NCBI GenBank assembly: GCA_035517615.1
Contig: DATIYM010000045.1
Coordinates: forward strand, 1 to 21,904
Direction of reading: 5' to 3'
DNA length: 21,904 nucleotides
Source of the DNA: AG25 sp035517615
GTDB taxonomy: Bacteria; Gemmatimonadota; Gemmatimonadetes; Gemmatimonadales; GWC2-71-9
The notes beneath the pieces were generated by a model that was not told the origin of the DNA, did not search any database, and saw nothing but the letters and a program-made list of their open reading frames with translations. The translations under genes were made by a program, and so were the position numbers. Positions 7,516 through 15,067 of this stretch are shown here, one piece after another; the first letter of the stretch is position 1; each line of letters opens with the position of its first letter.

Positions 7516-8730
7516 TCACCGCATCTCCAGTTTGACCCAGCCGTTGGTTTCGTTGCTCGGTCCCTTGACGACCCAATTGTATCCCGCGTGGAATTCGTTG
7601 GCGATGCTGTCCTGGACCGAGTTGCCCACGAGCTCGTCGTTGGTGTTGATCAAGGACGCAATCGCGGCATAGAGACTCTGCGCGGCAGTCGCAAATTTCC
7701 AGGTGAGAACGGTATCGCGCCCCGCCGTGATGAAGTTGTTGAGCTGGTCCACGACGGCGAGCGCGCGCTGAAAGTCGGACGCATTGGTCTTGATCTGGCA
7801 GGCCGTGTCGTCGTCTTCGACCATGTAGACACGCAGGCTCTGGCCCGGGTGCCCGGCCTTGTAGCTGTCGAGCTGAGATTTGCTGAACAACATGACACTG
7901 CCGTTCCAGTCGAGGTTGTTCTGATCAAAATAGTACGGCGACGGCTGTTTCTCGCCCGCGCACTGATAGTCGACCAATGAGTCGGTCTGACCGCTTTGCC
8001 CCAGAATGTGAACCTCAAATTCGGGCGCGCCTTTCAACCAACTCTCAAACGTCTGAACGAAATGGGCCTGGGTCATGTACAGCCCCGGCGGAGGAGCCGG
8101 GGGAGGGGGTGGCGGATCGCCATTGCCGCTCCCGCCCTTGCAGTCGAGGCACTGCATCAGGCTCGGTGGTCTCGAGAAGTCGGTCTCGACCGGGACCAAC
8201 GCCAGCACGGGAATTGGCGGTGGGGTGCGGCTGCTGAGCTCGTAACGATTGCCCGCTGTATCAAACGCGATCGGCACGTCTTCGTCGCCGACGGCGGTCG
8301 CGACCAGAATGTGGCCGTCGCCCCGCCATTCGGCTCGATGGCTCGGCACGGGCAGGTACAGCTCGAGAGGAACGGCCGCATCCACGAGCAGCGACACCTC
8401 GCTGGGCGGCCGACCCGTGGCGGCCGCCAGCGCGTGCAGCTCGCGACGCTCCACGGCAGTGACGAACTGCTGGAAGTGAACCTTGTGCTCGCGGAACGGC
8501 GAGCCATCGAGCTGCGTCTTGAGCCGCGCCCGGAACCCCGGTGAGCGGAGCGCCAGGGCGAGGGCGCGGGCCAATCCCTCAGGTGTGGCAGTGGCCGGCG
8601 TGGCGAGGTCCGCGCGGCGTTTGACCGTTCCCGATCCACGCGCATCGTGCGGCCCGGCGGGCGGTTGGGCGGTACAGGCGAGAGCGAGCAGGGTGATCAC
8701 GACGGCGCGGTAGAGCGTGGTGTGGCGCAT
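7516..8730 (-). CDS. secreted protein of unknown function with proline-rich hinge
   Basis: Encodes 404 residues. The N-terminus is an export signal ending in LLALAC (Cys19), possibly a lipoprotein anchor, although the lipobox is imperfect. The first half (about 40-190) is an alpha/beta region with a strand-rich stretch (LELYLPVPSHRAEWRGDGHI). A linker follows at about 194-216, containing CLDCKGGSGNG and a poly-proline run. The second half (217-404) contains FEVHILGQSGQTDSLVDYQC and the acidic VYMVEDDDTACQIK, and looks like a separate domain. I recognise no catalytic motif. It shares a 164-bp divergent intergenic region with the M1 peptidase gene, which hints at shared regulation. Confidence 0.7.
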   Translation of the reverse strand: MRHTTLYRAVVITLLALACTAQPPAGPHDARGSGTVKRRADLATPATATPEGLARALALALRSPGFRARLKTQLDGSPFREHKVHFQQFVTAVERRELHALAAATGRPPSEVSLLVDAAVPLELYLPVPSHRAEWRGDGHILVATAVGDEDVPIAFDTAGNRYELSSRTPPPIPVLALVPVETDFSRPPSLMQCLDCKGGSGNGDPPPPPPAPPPGLYMTQAHFVQTFESWLKGAPEFEVHILGQSGQTDSLVDYQCAGEKQPSPYYFDQNNLDWNGSVMLFSKSQLDSYKAGHPGQSLRVYMVEDDDTACQIKTNASDFQRALAVVDQLNNFITAGRDTVLTWKFATAAQSLYAAIASLINTNDELVGNSVQDSIANEFHAGYNWVVKGPSNETNGWVKLEMR

Positions 8731-8783
8731 GGCGCCTCCGCGGTATGGGTTCCGCCGGGAGACCGAAGCGCCTCCCTAGCGGG

Positions 8784-8862
8784 CCTGCGAAAATGCCGGA
8801 AGGCCAACCGCGACCGGTCACGAAACCATGCGCGCCACATCGAATTGGCGCGCTTTCGCAGG
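8784..8862 (+). promoter_or_regulatory. nested inverted repeats upstream of the M1 peptidase
   Basis: An 8-bp perfect dyad GCGCGCCA-N8-TGGCGCGC (8830-8853) is directly followed by TTTCGCAGG (8854-8862), which is the exact complement of CCTGCGAAA at 8784-8792. The 37 nt between the outer left arm and the inner dyad contain GCC-GGAA-GGC and the palindrome GACCGGTC. The block ends 32 bp before the peptidase ATG. It could be an operator for the divergent promoters or a folded leader RNA. Which strand it acts on is unknown. Confidence 0.4.
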
Positions 8863-8894
8863 CGCACCCGGGCGTTTTAGCTTGCGGGGCGCAA

Positions 8895-11864
8895 ATGCTC
8901 GCCCTTCTCCTGCCCTTGCTCGGCCCCTCCCTTCCCGCCGACACGAGTGAGTACTGGCAGCAGCACGTCACGTACGCGATCGCCGCGCACCTGGACGAGC
9001 CCAGCGGCGTATTGACCGGCCATGAGCGCCTGGTCTACGTCAACCGTTCACCCGACACGCTCCACGATTTCTACGTGCAGCAATATCTCAATGCGTTCCG
9101 TCCCGGATCACGCTGGGCGATGTCCGACAGCGCCGAAGGCGTAGTGCGATTCCAGCACTTAAAAGACCCCGACTACGCCTTCGAGCGATTCACGCGGGTG
9201 GTTATCGACGGTGCCGAGCGGCGCGCGGACTACCCCGGCGCACCGGACTCGACGGTGGCGCACTGGACGCTGGCCCGGCCGCTCGCGCCGGGCGACTCGC
9301 TCGTGGCCGAGTTCGATTGGCAGGCTAGGGTTTCGACCGTGCCGCGGCGCCAGGGCCGCGAGGGCCGGCGGTTCGATTTTGCGCAGTGGTATCCCAAGGT
9401 GTCGGTCTACGACAAGTACGGCTGGGAGGCGCACGCGCTCTATCCCGCCGGAGAGTTCTACGGCGAGTTCGCCACCTACGACGTGGTGCTCGATCTCGCG
9501 CAGGACCAGGTCATCGGCGCGACCGGCGTCCCCGAGGAAGGGGACCCCGGCTGGGAGCGTGCGCGACGGGATCCCACGATTCGCGTCGATTATCAAGCGG
9601 ACTGGTACCGGCGGACGGGCGGACGGGCGGACCGGCGAACGGTTGGGTGCAGCGATCTCGATCTCGCACCAGGGCGAAAATGCGTGCACTTCCACGCCGA
9701 GGACGTCCATCATTTCGCGTTCTCACTGAACCCCGAGTACGTCTACGAGCAGGGGCGGTACGGAGACGTCGTAGTGCACGTGTTGTATCTCCCCGCCGAC
9801 ACGGCGTCGTGGGGGAAAGGCGTCGCGGTGCAGTGGACCGAGATCGCGCTGCAATGGCTCGATCAATTGTTCGGGCCGGATCAGTGGCCGCAGCTCACCA
9901 ACGTGCATCGCATCGAGGGCGGCGGCACCGAGTTCCCGATGATGGAGATGAACGGCGGCGCCACGCTCGGCGTGATCCTGCACGAGAGCGGCCATCAATA
10001 CGTGATGGGCCAGCTCGCCAACAACGAATGGCGCGAGGCGTGGCTCGACGAAGGATTCACCTCGTTCCAGTCGGGCTGGTTTCTCGAGGAGCATCACGTG
10101 CGGCGCGTTTACGAGGCGCTCGAGCCCCAGGTGCTCTGGCTCGATCTAGGCGGTTGGAGCCAGCCGATCTCGATGATCTCGGAGCAGTACCGGGATTTTT
10201 TCACGTACAATGAAATGGTGTACGCGAAAGCGCAGCTGTTCTATGAACAGCTCCGCTATGTCGTGGGGGACTCCACCATGCGTGTGATTCTCCGGACCTA
10301 TTTTGACCGGTGGAAGTTGAAGCATGTGGACGAGACGGCGTTCAAGGCGGTGTGCGAGGAAGTCTCCCATCGGGACCTCGACTGGCTGTTCGCGCAGTGG
10401 CTGCACGCGGATCTCCTGATCGATTACCGCCTGGAGAAAGTCGAGCGCCACGAATTGCCGGATGGCCACTGGCACACCGTGGTGACGATCACGCGCCGTG
10501 CCCCGGGCGTCATGCCCGTCGAGATCGGCGACGCGGACACGATTTACGCGCGTGCGAGCGGACAACCGGAAGTCGAGCGGGTCGAGTTTACGACCGCGCG
10601 CAAGCCGGGCCGGCTCATGCTCGACCCGCGCCTCCGGGCGCACGATTTCAACATGTTGAACAATCGAGAAAAACGCGGGCTCGAAGGGCGGGGCAGCTTC
10701 GAAACCAAGATCGATAATCCATTGCGCGAGACGGTGCGGCGCGATCGTCTGGTGGACGCGTGGATGCCGGTGGCGTGGTACAATGACGTCGGGGGCGTGA
10801 CCGTCGGATTACGCAGCCGGACCAACTATTTTGGCAGCTACGACCGGAATCTGCTGATCGGGACCGTCGGAACCAAGAGCGGCGCGTCGGACCCGGTGGG
10901 GGTGTACGCGCGGTTCTCGAATCCGGTGAGCCATCCGATGCCGCATGTGACGACCAGCGCCGCGGGATGGTACGTAGAAGGGCGCGCGGGCGTGGACCTC
11001 GAAGCGGACCGTTCGCTGCAACAAAGTCCCGATGCCGCGGCCGATCCGCACGTAGGATTCGGGCTCCTGTGGATGGCCACCACGACCCTCGATTATCTGG
11101 ATCGGCGGCTCTGGGACGACGCGGGCACCGTCGAGCTCGGCCCCACGTTCAGCACGACGGTGGAGAAGGGTCGTACGGTGTTCGCGGCGCGCACCGATCT
11201 CAAAGGCGGCGTGGCCTATTCGAACCCCGGACCGGGCCTCGCCACCGGGAGCCGTTATGACGTCGGGGGATACGCGCGGCTCACCGCTGAGGCGAGCCTG
11301 CGCAAGCCGTTCTGGCTGGGCACGCGCCTCGGCGCCCGGCTGTTTGGCGGTGGATATCTCGGCGGATCCGGCCCGATCAAGCAGCGGCGCATCATGGTGT
11401 CGGGAGCGGATCCCTACACCACGTTCACGAATCCCTTCATGCGCTCGGCGGGCGCGTTGTTCGTCCGGCCGGATTTCCATTACCAGTCTCCGGGCGACGC
11501 CAACCTGCGCGGGTACCGTCCCGATCTCGGCGGTCGCTGGGCGGCGGCGCTGAACTTCGAGGTGACGCGTTCCGTGATCAGCGGCGAGAAAGGGGTGGTC
11601 CGGGACGTTTCACTCGAGGCGTTCCTGGATGGCGCGCTGGTGGATTCGCTGGCGACGAGCCCCAATTCCGGGGGCAAAGCGTACTCTGATTTATGGGACG
11701 GCGGACTCGGGCTGGTGACGCGGCAGCGGACCGGCGATCTCGACTGGACCGTTCGGGTCGAGTTCCCGTTGGCGATGAATGCATGGCATCTGGCTCCGGA
11801 CGCCGGGACGAATGATGGACGCGTGGCGTTCCGCTGGGTCGTGAGCCTCGCACCGAGTTTCTGA
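8895..11864 (+). CDS. M1-family (aminopeptidase N-like) metallopeptidase, exported, with long C-terminal domain
   Basis: Encodes 989 residues from the ATG at 8895, chosen because it opens a hydrophobic export segment (MLALLLPLLGPSLPA); the frame is open upstream but codes nothing export-like. An N-terminal beta saddle (about 20-290) precedes the catalytic domain. The zinc site is H363-ESG-H367 with the third ligand E386, an exact HEXXH-X18-E. The substrate-loop region reads GGGTEFPMMEM in place of the classical GAMEN. The catalytic tyrosine is probably Y443 in MVYAKAQ. Residues from about 620 to the end are strand-rich (YGRSRT-type repeats, RLGARLFGGGYLGG, FRWVVSLAPSF) and end in Phe, suggesting a surface or outer-membrane-associated barrel-like domain. 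Residues 240-250 are encoded by an 8-bp tandem repeat. Likely role: peptide degradation in the envelope. Confidence 0.9.
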   Translation: MLALLLPLLGPSLPADTSEYWQQHVTYAIAAHLDEPSGVLTGHERLVYVNRSPDTLHDFYVQQYLNAFRPGSRWAMSDSAEGVVRFQHLKDPDYAFERFTRVVIDGAERRADYPGAPDSTVAHWTLARPLAPGDSLVAEFDWQARVSTVPRRQGREGRRFDFAQWYPKVSVYDKYGWEAHALYPAGEFYGEFATYDVVLDLAQDQVIGATGVPEEGDPGWERARRDPTIRVDYQADWYRRTGGRADRRTVGCSDLDLAPGRKCVHFHAEDVHHFAFSLNPEYVYEQGRYGDVVVHVLYLPADTASWGKGVAVQWTEIALQWLDQLFGPDQWPQLTNVHRIEGGGTEFPMMEMNGGATLGVILHESGHQYVMGQLANNEWREAWLDEGFTSFQSGWFLEEHHVRRVYEALEPQVLWLDLGGWSQPISMISEQYRDFFTYNEMVYAKAQLFYEQLRYVVGDSTMRVILRTYFDRWKLKHVDETAFKAVCEEVSHRDLDWLFAQWLHADLLIDYRLEKVERHELPDGHWHTVVTITRRAPGVMPVEIGDADTIYARASGQPEVERVEFTTARKPGRLMLDPRLRAHDFNMLNNREKRGLEGRGSFETKIDNPLRETVRRDRLVDAWMPVAWYNDVGGVTVGLRSRTNYFGSYDRNLLIGTVGTKSGASDPVGVYARFSNPVSHPMPHVTTSAAGWYVEGRAGVDLEADRSLQQSPDAAADPHVGFGLLWMATTTLDYLDRRLWDDAGTVELGPTFSTTVEKGRTVFAARTDLKGGVAYSNPGPGLATGSRYDVGGYARLTAEASLRKPFWLGTRLGARLFGGGYLGGSGPIKQRRIMVSGADPYTTFTNPFMRSAGALFVRPDFHYQSPGDANLRGYRPDLGGRWAAALNFEVTRSVISGEKGVVRDVSLEAFLDGALVDSLATSPNSGGKAYSDLWDGGLGLVTRQRTGDLDWTVRVEFPLAMNAWHLAPDAGTNDGRVAFRWVVSLAPSF
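9611..9642 (+). repeat. 8-bp tandem repeat inside the M1 peptidase gene
   Basis: Four consecutive 8-mers are seen: GCGGACGG (9611-9618), GCGGACGG (9619-9626), GCGGACCG (9627-9634) and GCGAACGG (9635-9642). Two are identical and two differ at one base. They encode the Gly/Arg-rich stretch TGGRADRRT. The unit is not a multiple of three, so gain or loss of one copy would shift the frame. Confidence 0.8.
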
Positions 11865-12415
11865 TGGAGCGACGCGGCTTCTTCGGCGAGACGCTTGGCC
11901 GGATCGCGCGCGAGGTCGCCGCCCGCACCGAGCGGCGGATCGTGCCGCGCCTGTATCAGCGGCCTCCGGGCGCGGTGCAGGAGATCGCCTTCGTGACGTC
12001 GTGCACGCGGTGCGGCGACTGCATTGACGTATGCCCGGTCCACGCGATCATCAAGGCGCCAGCGGGCGCCGGACTCGCGCTCGGCACGCCGATGATCGAC
12101 CCCGCGCTCCAGGCGTGCGTGGTGTGTGACGACATGCCCTGTGCACACGCCTGCGAAACCGGGGCGCTCGTGGTGCCGCAGGACGGTTGGCGTGCGATCC
12201 ACATGGGCTCATTGCGGCTCGATCCGGTTCGCTGCATTGCTTTTCAGGGCGTCGCGTGCGGCGTGTGCGCCCGGTCGTGTCCTGTCGGCGAGCGCGCGCT
12301 CGCCATCGACGCGGGAGGGCGCCCCGTGCTCCGGCCCGAAGGCTGTGTGGGGTGCGGAACGTGTGTGAGCGCCTGTGTTACGCGGCCTTCGTCGCTTGAA
12401 CTGGAGGTATCGTGA
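11864..12415 (+). CDS. NapF-like ferredoxin with four [4Fe-4S] sites
   Basis: Encodes 183 residues with sixteen cysteines in four groups: C47/50/53/57 (CTRCGDCIDVCP), C85/88/93/97 (CVVCDDMPCAHAC), C124/132/135/139 (CIAFQGVACGVCARSCP) and C161/164/167/171 (CVGCGTCVSAC). The wide third group and the N-terminal RRGFF match the layout I know for NapF and NapG/MauM ferredoxins, with NapF closest in size. The RRGFF resembles a twin-arginine start but no hydrophobic stretch follows, so a cytoplasmic location is inferred. Its ATG overlaps the peptidase stop by one base, so the two are co-translated. No nitrate reductase or other redox partner is nearby, leaving the electron partner unknown. Confidence 0.85.
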   Translation: MERRGFFGETLGRIAREVAARTERRIVPRLYQRPPGAVQEIAFVTSCTRCGDCIDVCPVHAIIKAPAGAGLALGTPMIDPALQACVVCDDMPCAHACETGALVVPQDGWRAIHMGSLRLDPVRCIAFQGVACGVCARSCPVGERALAIDAGGRPVLRPEGCVGCGTCVSACVTRPSSLELEVS

Positions 12416-12446
12416 GACACCCAACGTTCCGCGTTCGGAGGTCCCG

Positions 12447-12800
12447 GTGAACGAACTCCCGTATCGGGTCGCAAAGCCCTGGGGCTATGAGATCATCTGG
12501 GCCCGAACGGACCGCTACGTCGGGAAACTCCTGCATATCGAGCCTGGACACGTGTTGAGTCTGCAGTATCACACCAAGAAAGACGAGTCGATTTACATCC
12601 TGCAGGGGGAAATCATCTTGCGCTTGCAGCAGGGAGAGACACTGATCGAGCGAACGCTCGCTCAGGGAGAGGCGTTTCACGTCCAGCCCAAGCTGATTCA
12701 CCAGTTCGAGGCCGTCGTGGCGAGCGATGTGCTCGAGGCCTCGACGCCCGAGATCGACGACGTCATACGGCTCAAGGACCGCTACGGGAGGGTGCCGTGA
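12447..12800 (+). CDS. single-domain cupin, mannose-6-phosphate isomerase type
   Basis: Encodes 117 residues. The GTG at 12447 has an excellent ribosome site, GGAGG at 12437-12441. The sequence opens with KPWGYEIIWA and continues GKLLHIEPGHVLSLQYHTKK-DESIYILQGE, the first cupin motif with metal-ligand His and Glu. The second motif is FHVQPKLIHQFEA. This is the fold of the C-terminal isomerase half of type II mannose-6-phosphate isomerase/mannose-1-phosphate guanylyltransferase. Here it stands alone and precedes a separate nucleotidyltransferase whose start overlaps its stop (GTGA), so the pair probably acts together in sugar-nucleotide supply for envelope polysaccharide. The exact substrate is not determined by sequence. 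Confidence 0.87.
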   Translation: MNELPYRVAKPWGYEIIWARTDRYVGKLLHIEPGHVLSLQYHTKKDESIYILQGEIILRLQQGETLIERTLAQGEAFHVQPKLIHQFEAVVASDVLEASTPEIDDVIRLKDRYGRVP

Positions 12801-13783
12801 AAGTCATCGTCCCGCTTGCGGGGAAGGGCACGCGGCTCTTGCCGCTCACGAAGCGGGTGCCCAAACCGCTCGTTCACGTCGCCGGCCGGCCGGTCATGGA
12901 CTACGTGATGGACACGCTGAAAGGCCTCGCCATCGACGAGCTCATCGTCATCACCGGGCATTTGAAGGATACGGTCGAGAAGTACATCGTCGAGAATTAC
13001 GACGTTCAGGCAAGATTCGTCGAGCAGAAGACGCTGGACGGCACGGCGGGAGCCATCAATCTCGCGCGCCCGTATGTCGATCGACCCGTGCTCATCGTCT
13101 TCGTCGATACACTGTTCGATGCCGACATGTCGCTCATCAAGCAGAGCGACGCCGATGGGATCATCTGGGCGAAAGAGGTCGAGGATTATCAGCGCTTCGG
13201 CGTGATCGTCACGAGTGACCGGGGCGACATGAGACAGATCATCGAGAAACCACGCACGCCAATTTCGCGCCTCGCGAACATCGGCCTGTACTACATGCGC
13301 GACTGGCGCACGCTGTTTGACGGCATTGCAGATGTCATGCTGCGGCCGCCCGGTGTTGGTGGCGAGTACTATCTCACGGACGCGTTTCAGTACATGGTCG
13401 ATCATGGCAAGAAGCTGCACGTGGCGGAGGTGTCGGGCTGGTACGACTGCGGCAAGGTCGACACGCTGCTCGAAACCAATCATCATCTGCTCGAGCATGG
13501 CCGGGCGCGGGCCCCGCGGGTAGACTCCTGGTCCGCGATTCGGCCGCCCGTGTACATCGAGGACGGCGTCGTGCTGCAGGGAGCGACCGTCGGCCCCAAC
13601 GTGACCATCGAGGCCGGGTCGGACATCATCGACAGCACGATCGAAAACAGTATTCTCGGGAAGAACGTCCGGGTCGCACGGTCGACCATCCGCGATTCCC
13701 TGGTAGGTGACGGTCAGGTGATCGAAGGAAAATCGATCGCCCGGAGTGTGGTCGATGCGGGAGAGTCCGCTCCGGCACGATAA
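12797..13783 (+). CDS. NDP-sugar pyrophosphorylase (sugar-phosphate nucleotidyltransferase) with left-handed beta-helix tail
   Basis: Encodes 328 residues from a GTG. The nucleotide-binding signature is PLAGKGTRLLPLTKRVPKPL (6-25). VFVDTLFD holds the metal-binding Asp (D104), IIEKP is at 148-152, GEYYLTDAF at 189-197 and WYDCGKVDTLL at 215-225, all landmarks of the RmlA/GalU-like fold. Residues about 252-310 form hexapeptide-type repeats (VYIEDGVVLQGATVGPNVTI). The reaction is NTP plus sugar-1-phosphate to NDP-sugar. Whether the sugar is glucose, mannose or an N-acetylhexosamine cannot be decided. The upstream isomerase-type cupin would favour mannose or a glucose/fructose branch. Confidence 0.92.
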   Translation: MKVIVPLAGKGTRLLPLTKRVPKPLVHVAGRPVMDYVMDTLKGLAIDELIVITGHLKDTVEKYIVENYDVQARFVEQKTLDGTAGAINLARPYVDRPVLIVFVDTLFDADMSLIKQSDADGIIWAKEVEDYQRFGVIVTSDRGDMRQIIEKPRTPISRLANIGLYYMRDWRTLFDGIADVMLRPPGVGGEYYLTDAFQYMVDHGKKLHVAEVSGWYDCGKVDTLLETNHHLLEHGRARAPRVDSWSAIRPPVYIEDGVVLQGATVGPNVTIEAGSDIIDSTIENSILGKNVRVARSTIRDSLVGDGQVIEGKSIARSVVDAGESAPAR

Positions 13784-13818
13784 ACGCGAAATTTCCAATG
13801 TCCAAGTGAGGAGTCGCC

Positions 13819-14328
13819 GTGAAAGCCGACGAAGTTCGTGAACTGTTCAGCTACAACACCTGGGCCACGCGCCGCATCTTCGATGCCCTGGGGACGCTTC
13901 CTGCGGCCGACTACATGCGTGACCTGAAGTCGAGCTTCGCCAGCATTCACGCCACGCTCGCACACATCGTCGGCGCGGACCGGATCTGGCTGGCCCGCTG
14001 GCGGGGAGAGTCCGGCGTCGGGATGCTGAAAGGCGAAGATGTGCCCTCGCTGGCCGAGCTCCGGAAACTGTGGGAGCAGGTCGAGGCGGAGCGGACGCAA
14101 TTTCTCGCGGGGCTCGAGGATGGCGATTTGACCCGCGAGATCGTGGTCAAACCTTCTGGGGGCGGGCAGCAGTACATCCACCGGCTGCTCGAGACCCTGC
14201 AGCATGCCGTCGACCACTCCTCCTACCACCGTGGTCAGATTGTAACGATGCTGCGGCAAGTCAATGTCAAACCACCAGCTACGGGACTGATCGGCTTCTA
14301 CCGGGAGCGAAGCAGCAAGGTCGCTTAA
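13819..14328 (+). CDS. DinB-family four-helix-bundle protein
   Basis: Encodes 169 residues. GTG at 13819 is preceded by AGGAG (13808-13812) at a spacing of 6. The protein starts FSYNTWATRRIFDAL, typical of the first DinB helix. The three metal-ligand histidines are visible: H49 in TLAHIVGADRIW, and H133 and H137 in HAVDHSSYHRGQI. The family includes thiol-dependent transferases and many proteins of unknown activity; a metal-dependent, possibly detoxifying, function is all that can be inferred. It lies 35 bp after the nucleotidyltransferase and may be the last gene of that transcript, since a hairpin follows its stop. Confidence 0.9.
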   Translation: MKADEVRELFSYNTWATRRIFDALGTLPAADYMRDLKSSFASIHATLAHIVGADRIWLARWRGESGVGMLKGEDVPSLAELRKLWEQVEAERTQFLAGLEDGDLTREIVVKPSGGGQQYIHRLLETLQHAVDHSSYHRGQIVTMLRQVNVKPPATGLIGFYRERSSKVA

Positions 14329-14353
14329 CCCGGCACCCGGCGGCCGTGCCGGG
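14329..14353 (+). terminator. hairpin after the DinB gene
   Basis: CCCGGCAC (14329-14336) and GTGCCGGG (14346-14353) form a perfect 8-bp stem around a 9-nt loop, starting immediately after the TAA stop. No T-run follows, so it is either a weak intrinsic terminator or a 3'-end stabiliser. Its place between an operon end and a new promoter/operator supports a terminator role. Confidence 0.55.
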
Positions 14354-14358
14354 AACCT

Positions 14359-14384
14359 GAGTAAGTTACTCGCCGTTTAGTTAC
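14359..14384 (+). promoter_or_regulatory. candidate TetR-family operator/promoter for the efflux operon
   Basis: A perfect dyad GAGTAA-G-TTACTC (14359-14371) is followed 15 bp on by a second AGTTAC (14379-14384, repeating 14364-14369). The AT-rich patch TTTAGTTAC can serve as a -10 region. The block lies 20-46 bp upstream of the TetR gene start, where an autorepressor operator is expected. Confidence 0.5.
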
Positions 14385-14404
14385 CAATTCGTGCGAGGGT
14401 TCCC

Positions 14405-15067
14405 GTGAGTCACGCCGTCATTCCAAAGAAACACCGGAAACAACGCCCGCGAGGGCCGCGCTGGCGGCGCCGCAAAGAGGCCCGGCCGGCCGAGATCGTG
14501 GCGGCCGCGCTCCACGTGTTTGTCGAGCGCGGCTACACGCGTACCAAGCTGGAAGACGTCGCGCGGCGCGCCGGCGTCACCAAGGGCACGGTCTACCTCT
14601 ACTTCCAGAGCAAGGAAGCGCTCTTCAAGGCGGTCGTGCGCGAGACGCTGGTCCAGTCCATCGCCCATGGCGAGGTACTGGCGGAATCGCACACCGGATC
14701 GGCCCGTGACCTGTGCCGCACCCTGGTTCGGGAATGGTGGCGCCAAATCGGGGAAACGAAGGCATCGGGCATTCCCAAGTTGATGATGGCCGAGGCGGTG
14801 AATTTCCCGGACCTGGCGCGCTTCTACTACGACGAAGTCGTCACCCGGGGACACCGGCTCCTGTCGGGCGCGATCGAGCGCGGCATCGCGAGCGGCGAGT
14901 TCCGGCCGGTCGACGTGCCGCTCGCGGTGCGCCTCTTGATGGCGCCGCTGCTGCACGCCATGCAGTGGCGCTACTCGTTCGCGCTCTGCGTGCGCGAGCC
15001 GTTCGATGTTGCTCGATATCTCGACGTCCACCTCGACCTCTTTATCAACGGCATCTCGAATGCATAG
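14405..15067 (+). CDS. TetR-family transcriptional repressor of the efflux operon
   Basis: Encodes 220 residues from a GTG. After a very basic tail (KKHRKQRPRG, RWRRRKEAR), the TetR DNA-binding domain is clear: IVAAALHVFVERGYTRTKLE, then DVARRAGVTKGTVYLYFQSK, then EALFKAVV (31-78). The C-terminal ligand domain (about 90-215) includes MMAEAVNFPDLARFYYDEV, a TetR C-terminal pattern common in regulators of drug-efflux pumps. It is the first gene of the operon, and its end overlaps the channel gene start by 8 bp. With the dyad just upstream, autorepression released by a pump substrate is the likely mode. Confidence 0.93.
   Translation: MSHAVIPKKHRKQRPRGPRWRRRKEARPAEIVAAALHVFVERGYTRTKLEDVARRAGVTKGTVYLYFQSKEALFKAVVRETLVQSIAHGEVLAESHTGSARDLCRTLVREWWRQIGETKASGIPKLMMAEAVNFPDLARFYYDEVVTRGHRLLSGAIERGIASGEFRPVDVPLAVRLLMAPLLHAMQWRYSFALCVREPFDVARYLDVHLDLFINGISNA

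Noticed and set aside
12782..13798. 338-codon minus-strand frame opposite the nucleotidyltransferase
   Set aside because: Almost exactly mirrors the real gene; no recognisable domain and an Asp/Arg/His-rich shadow composition.
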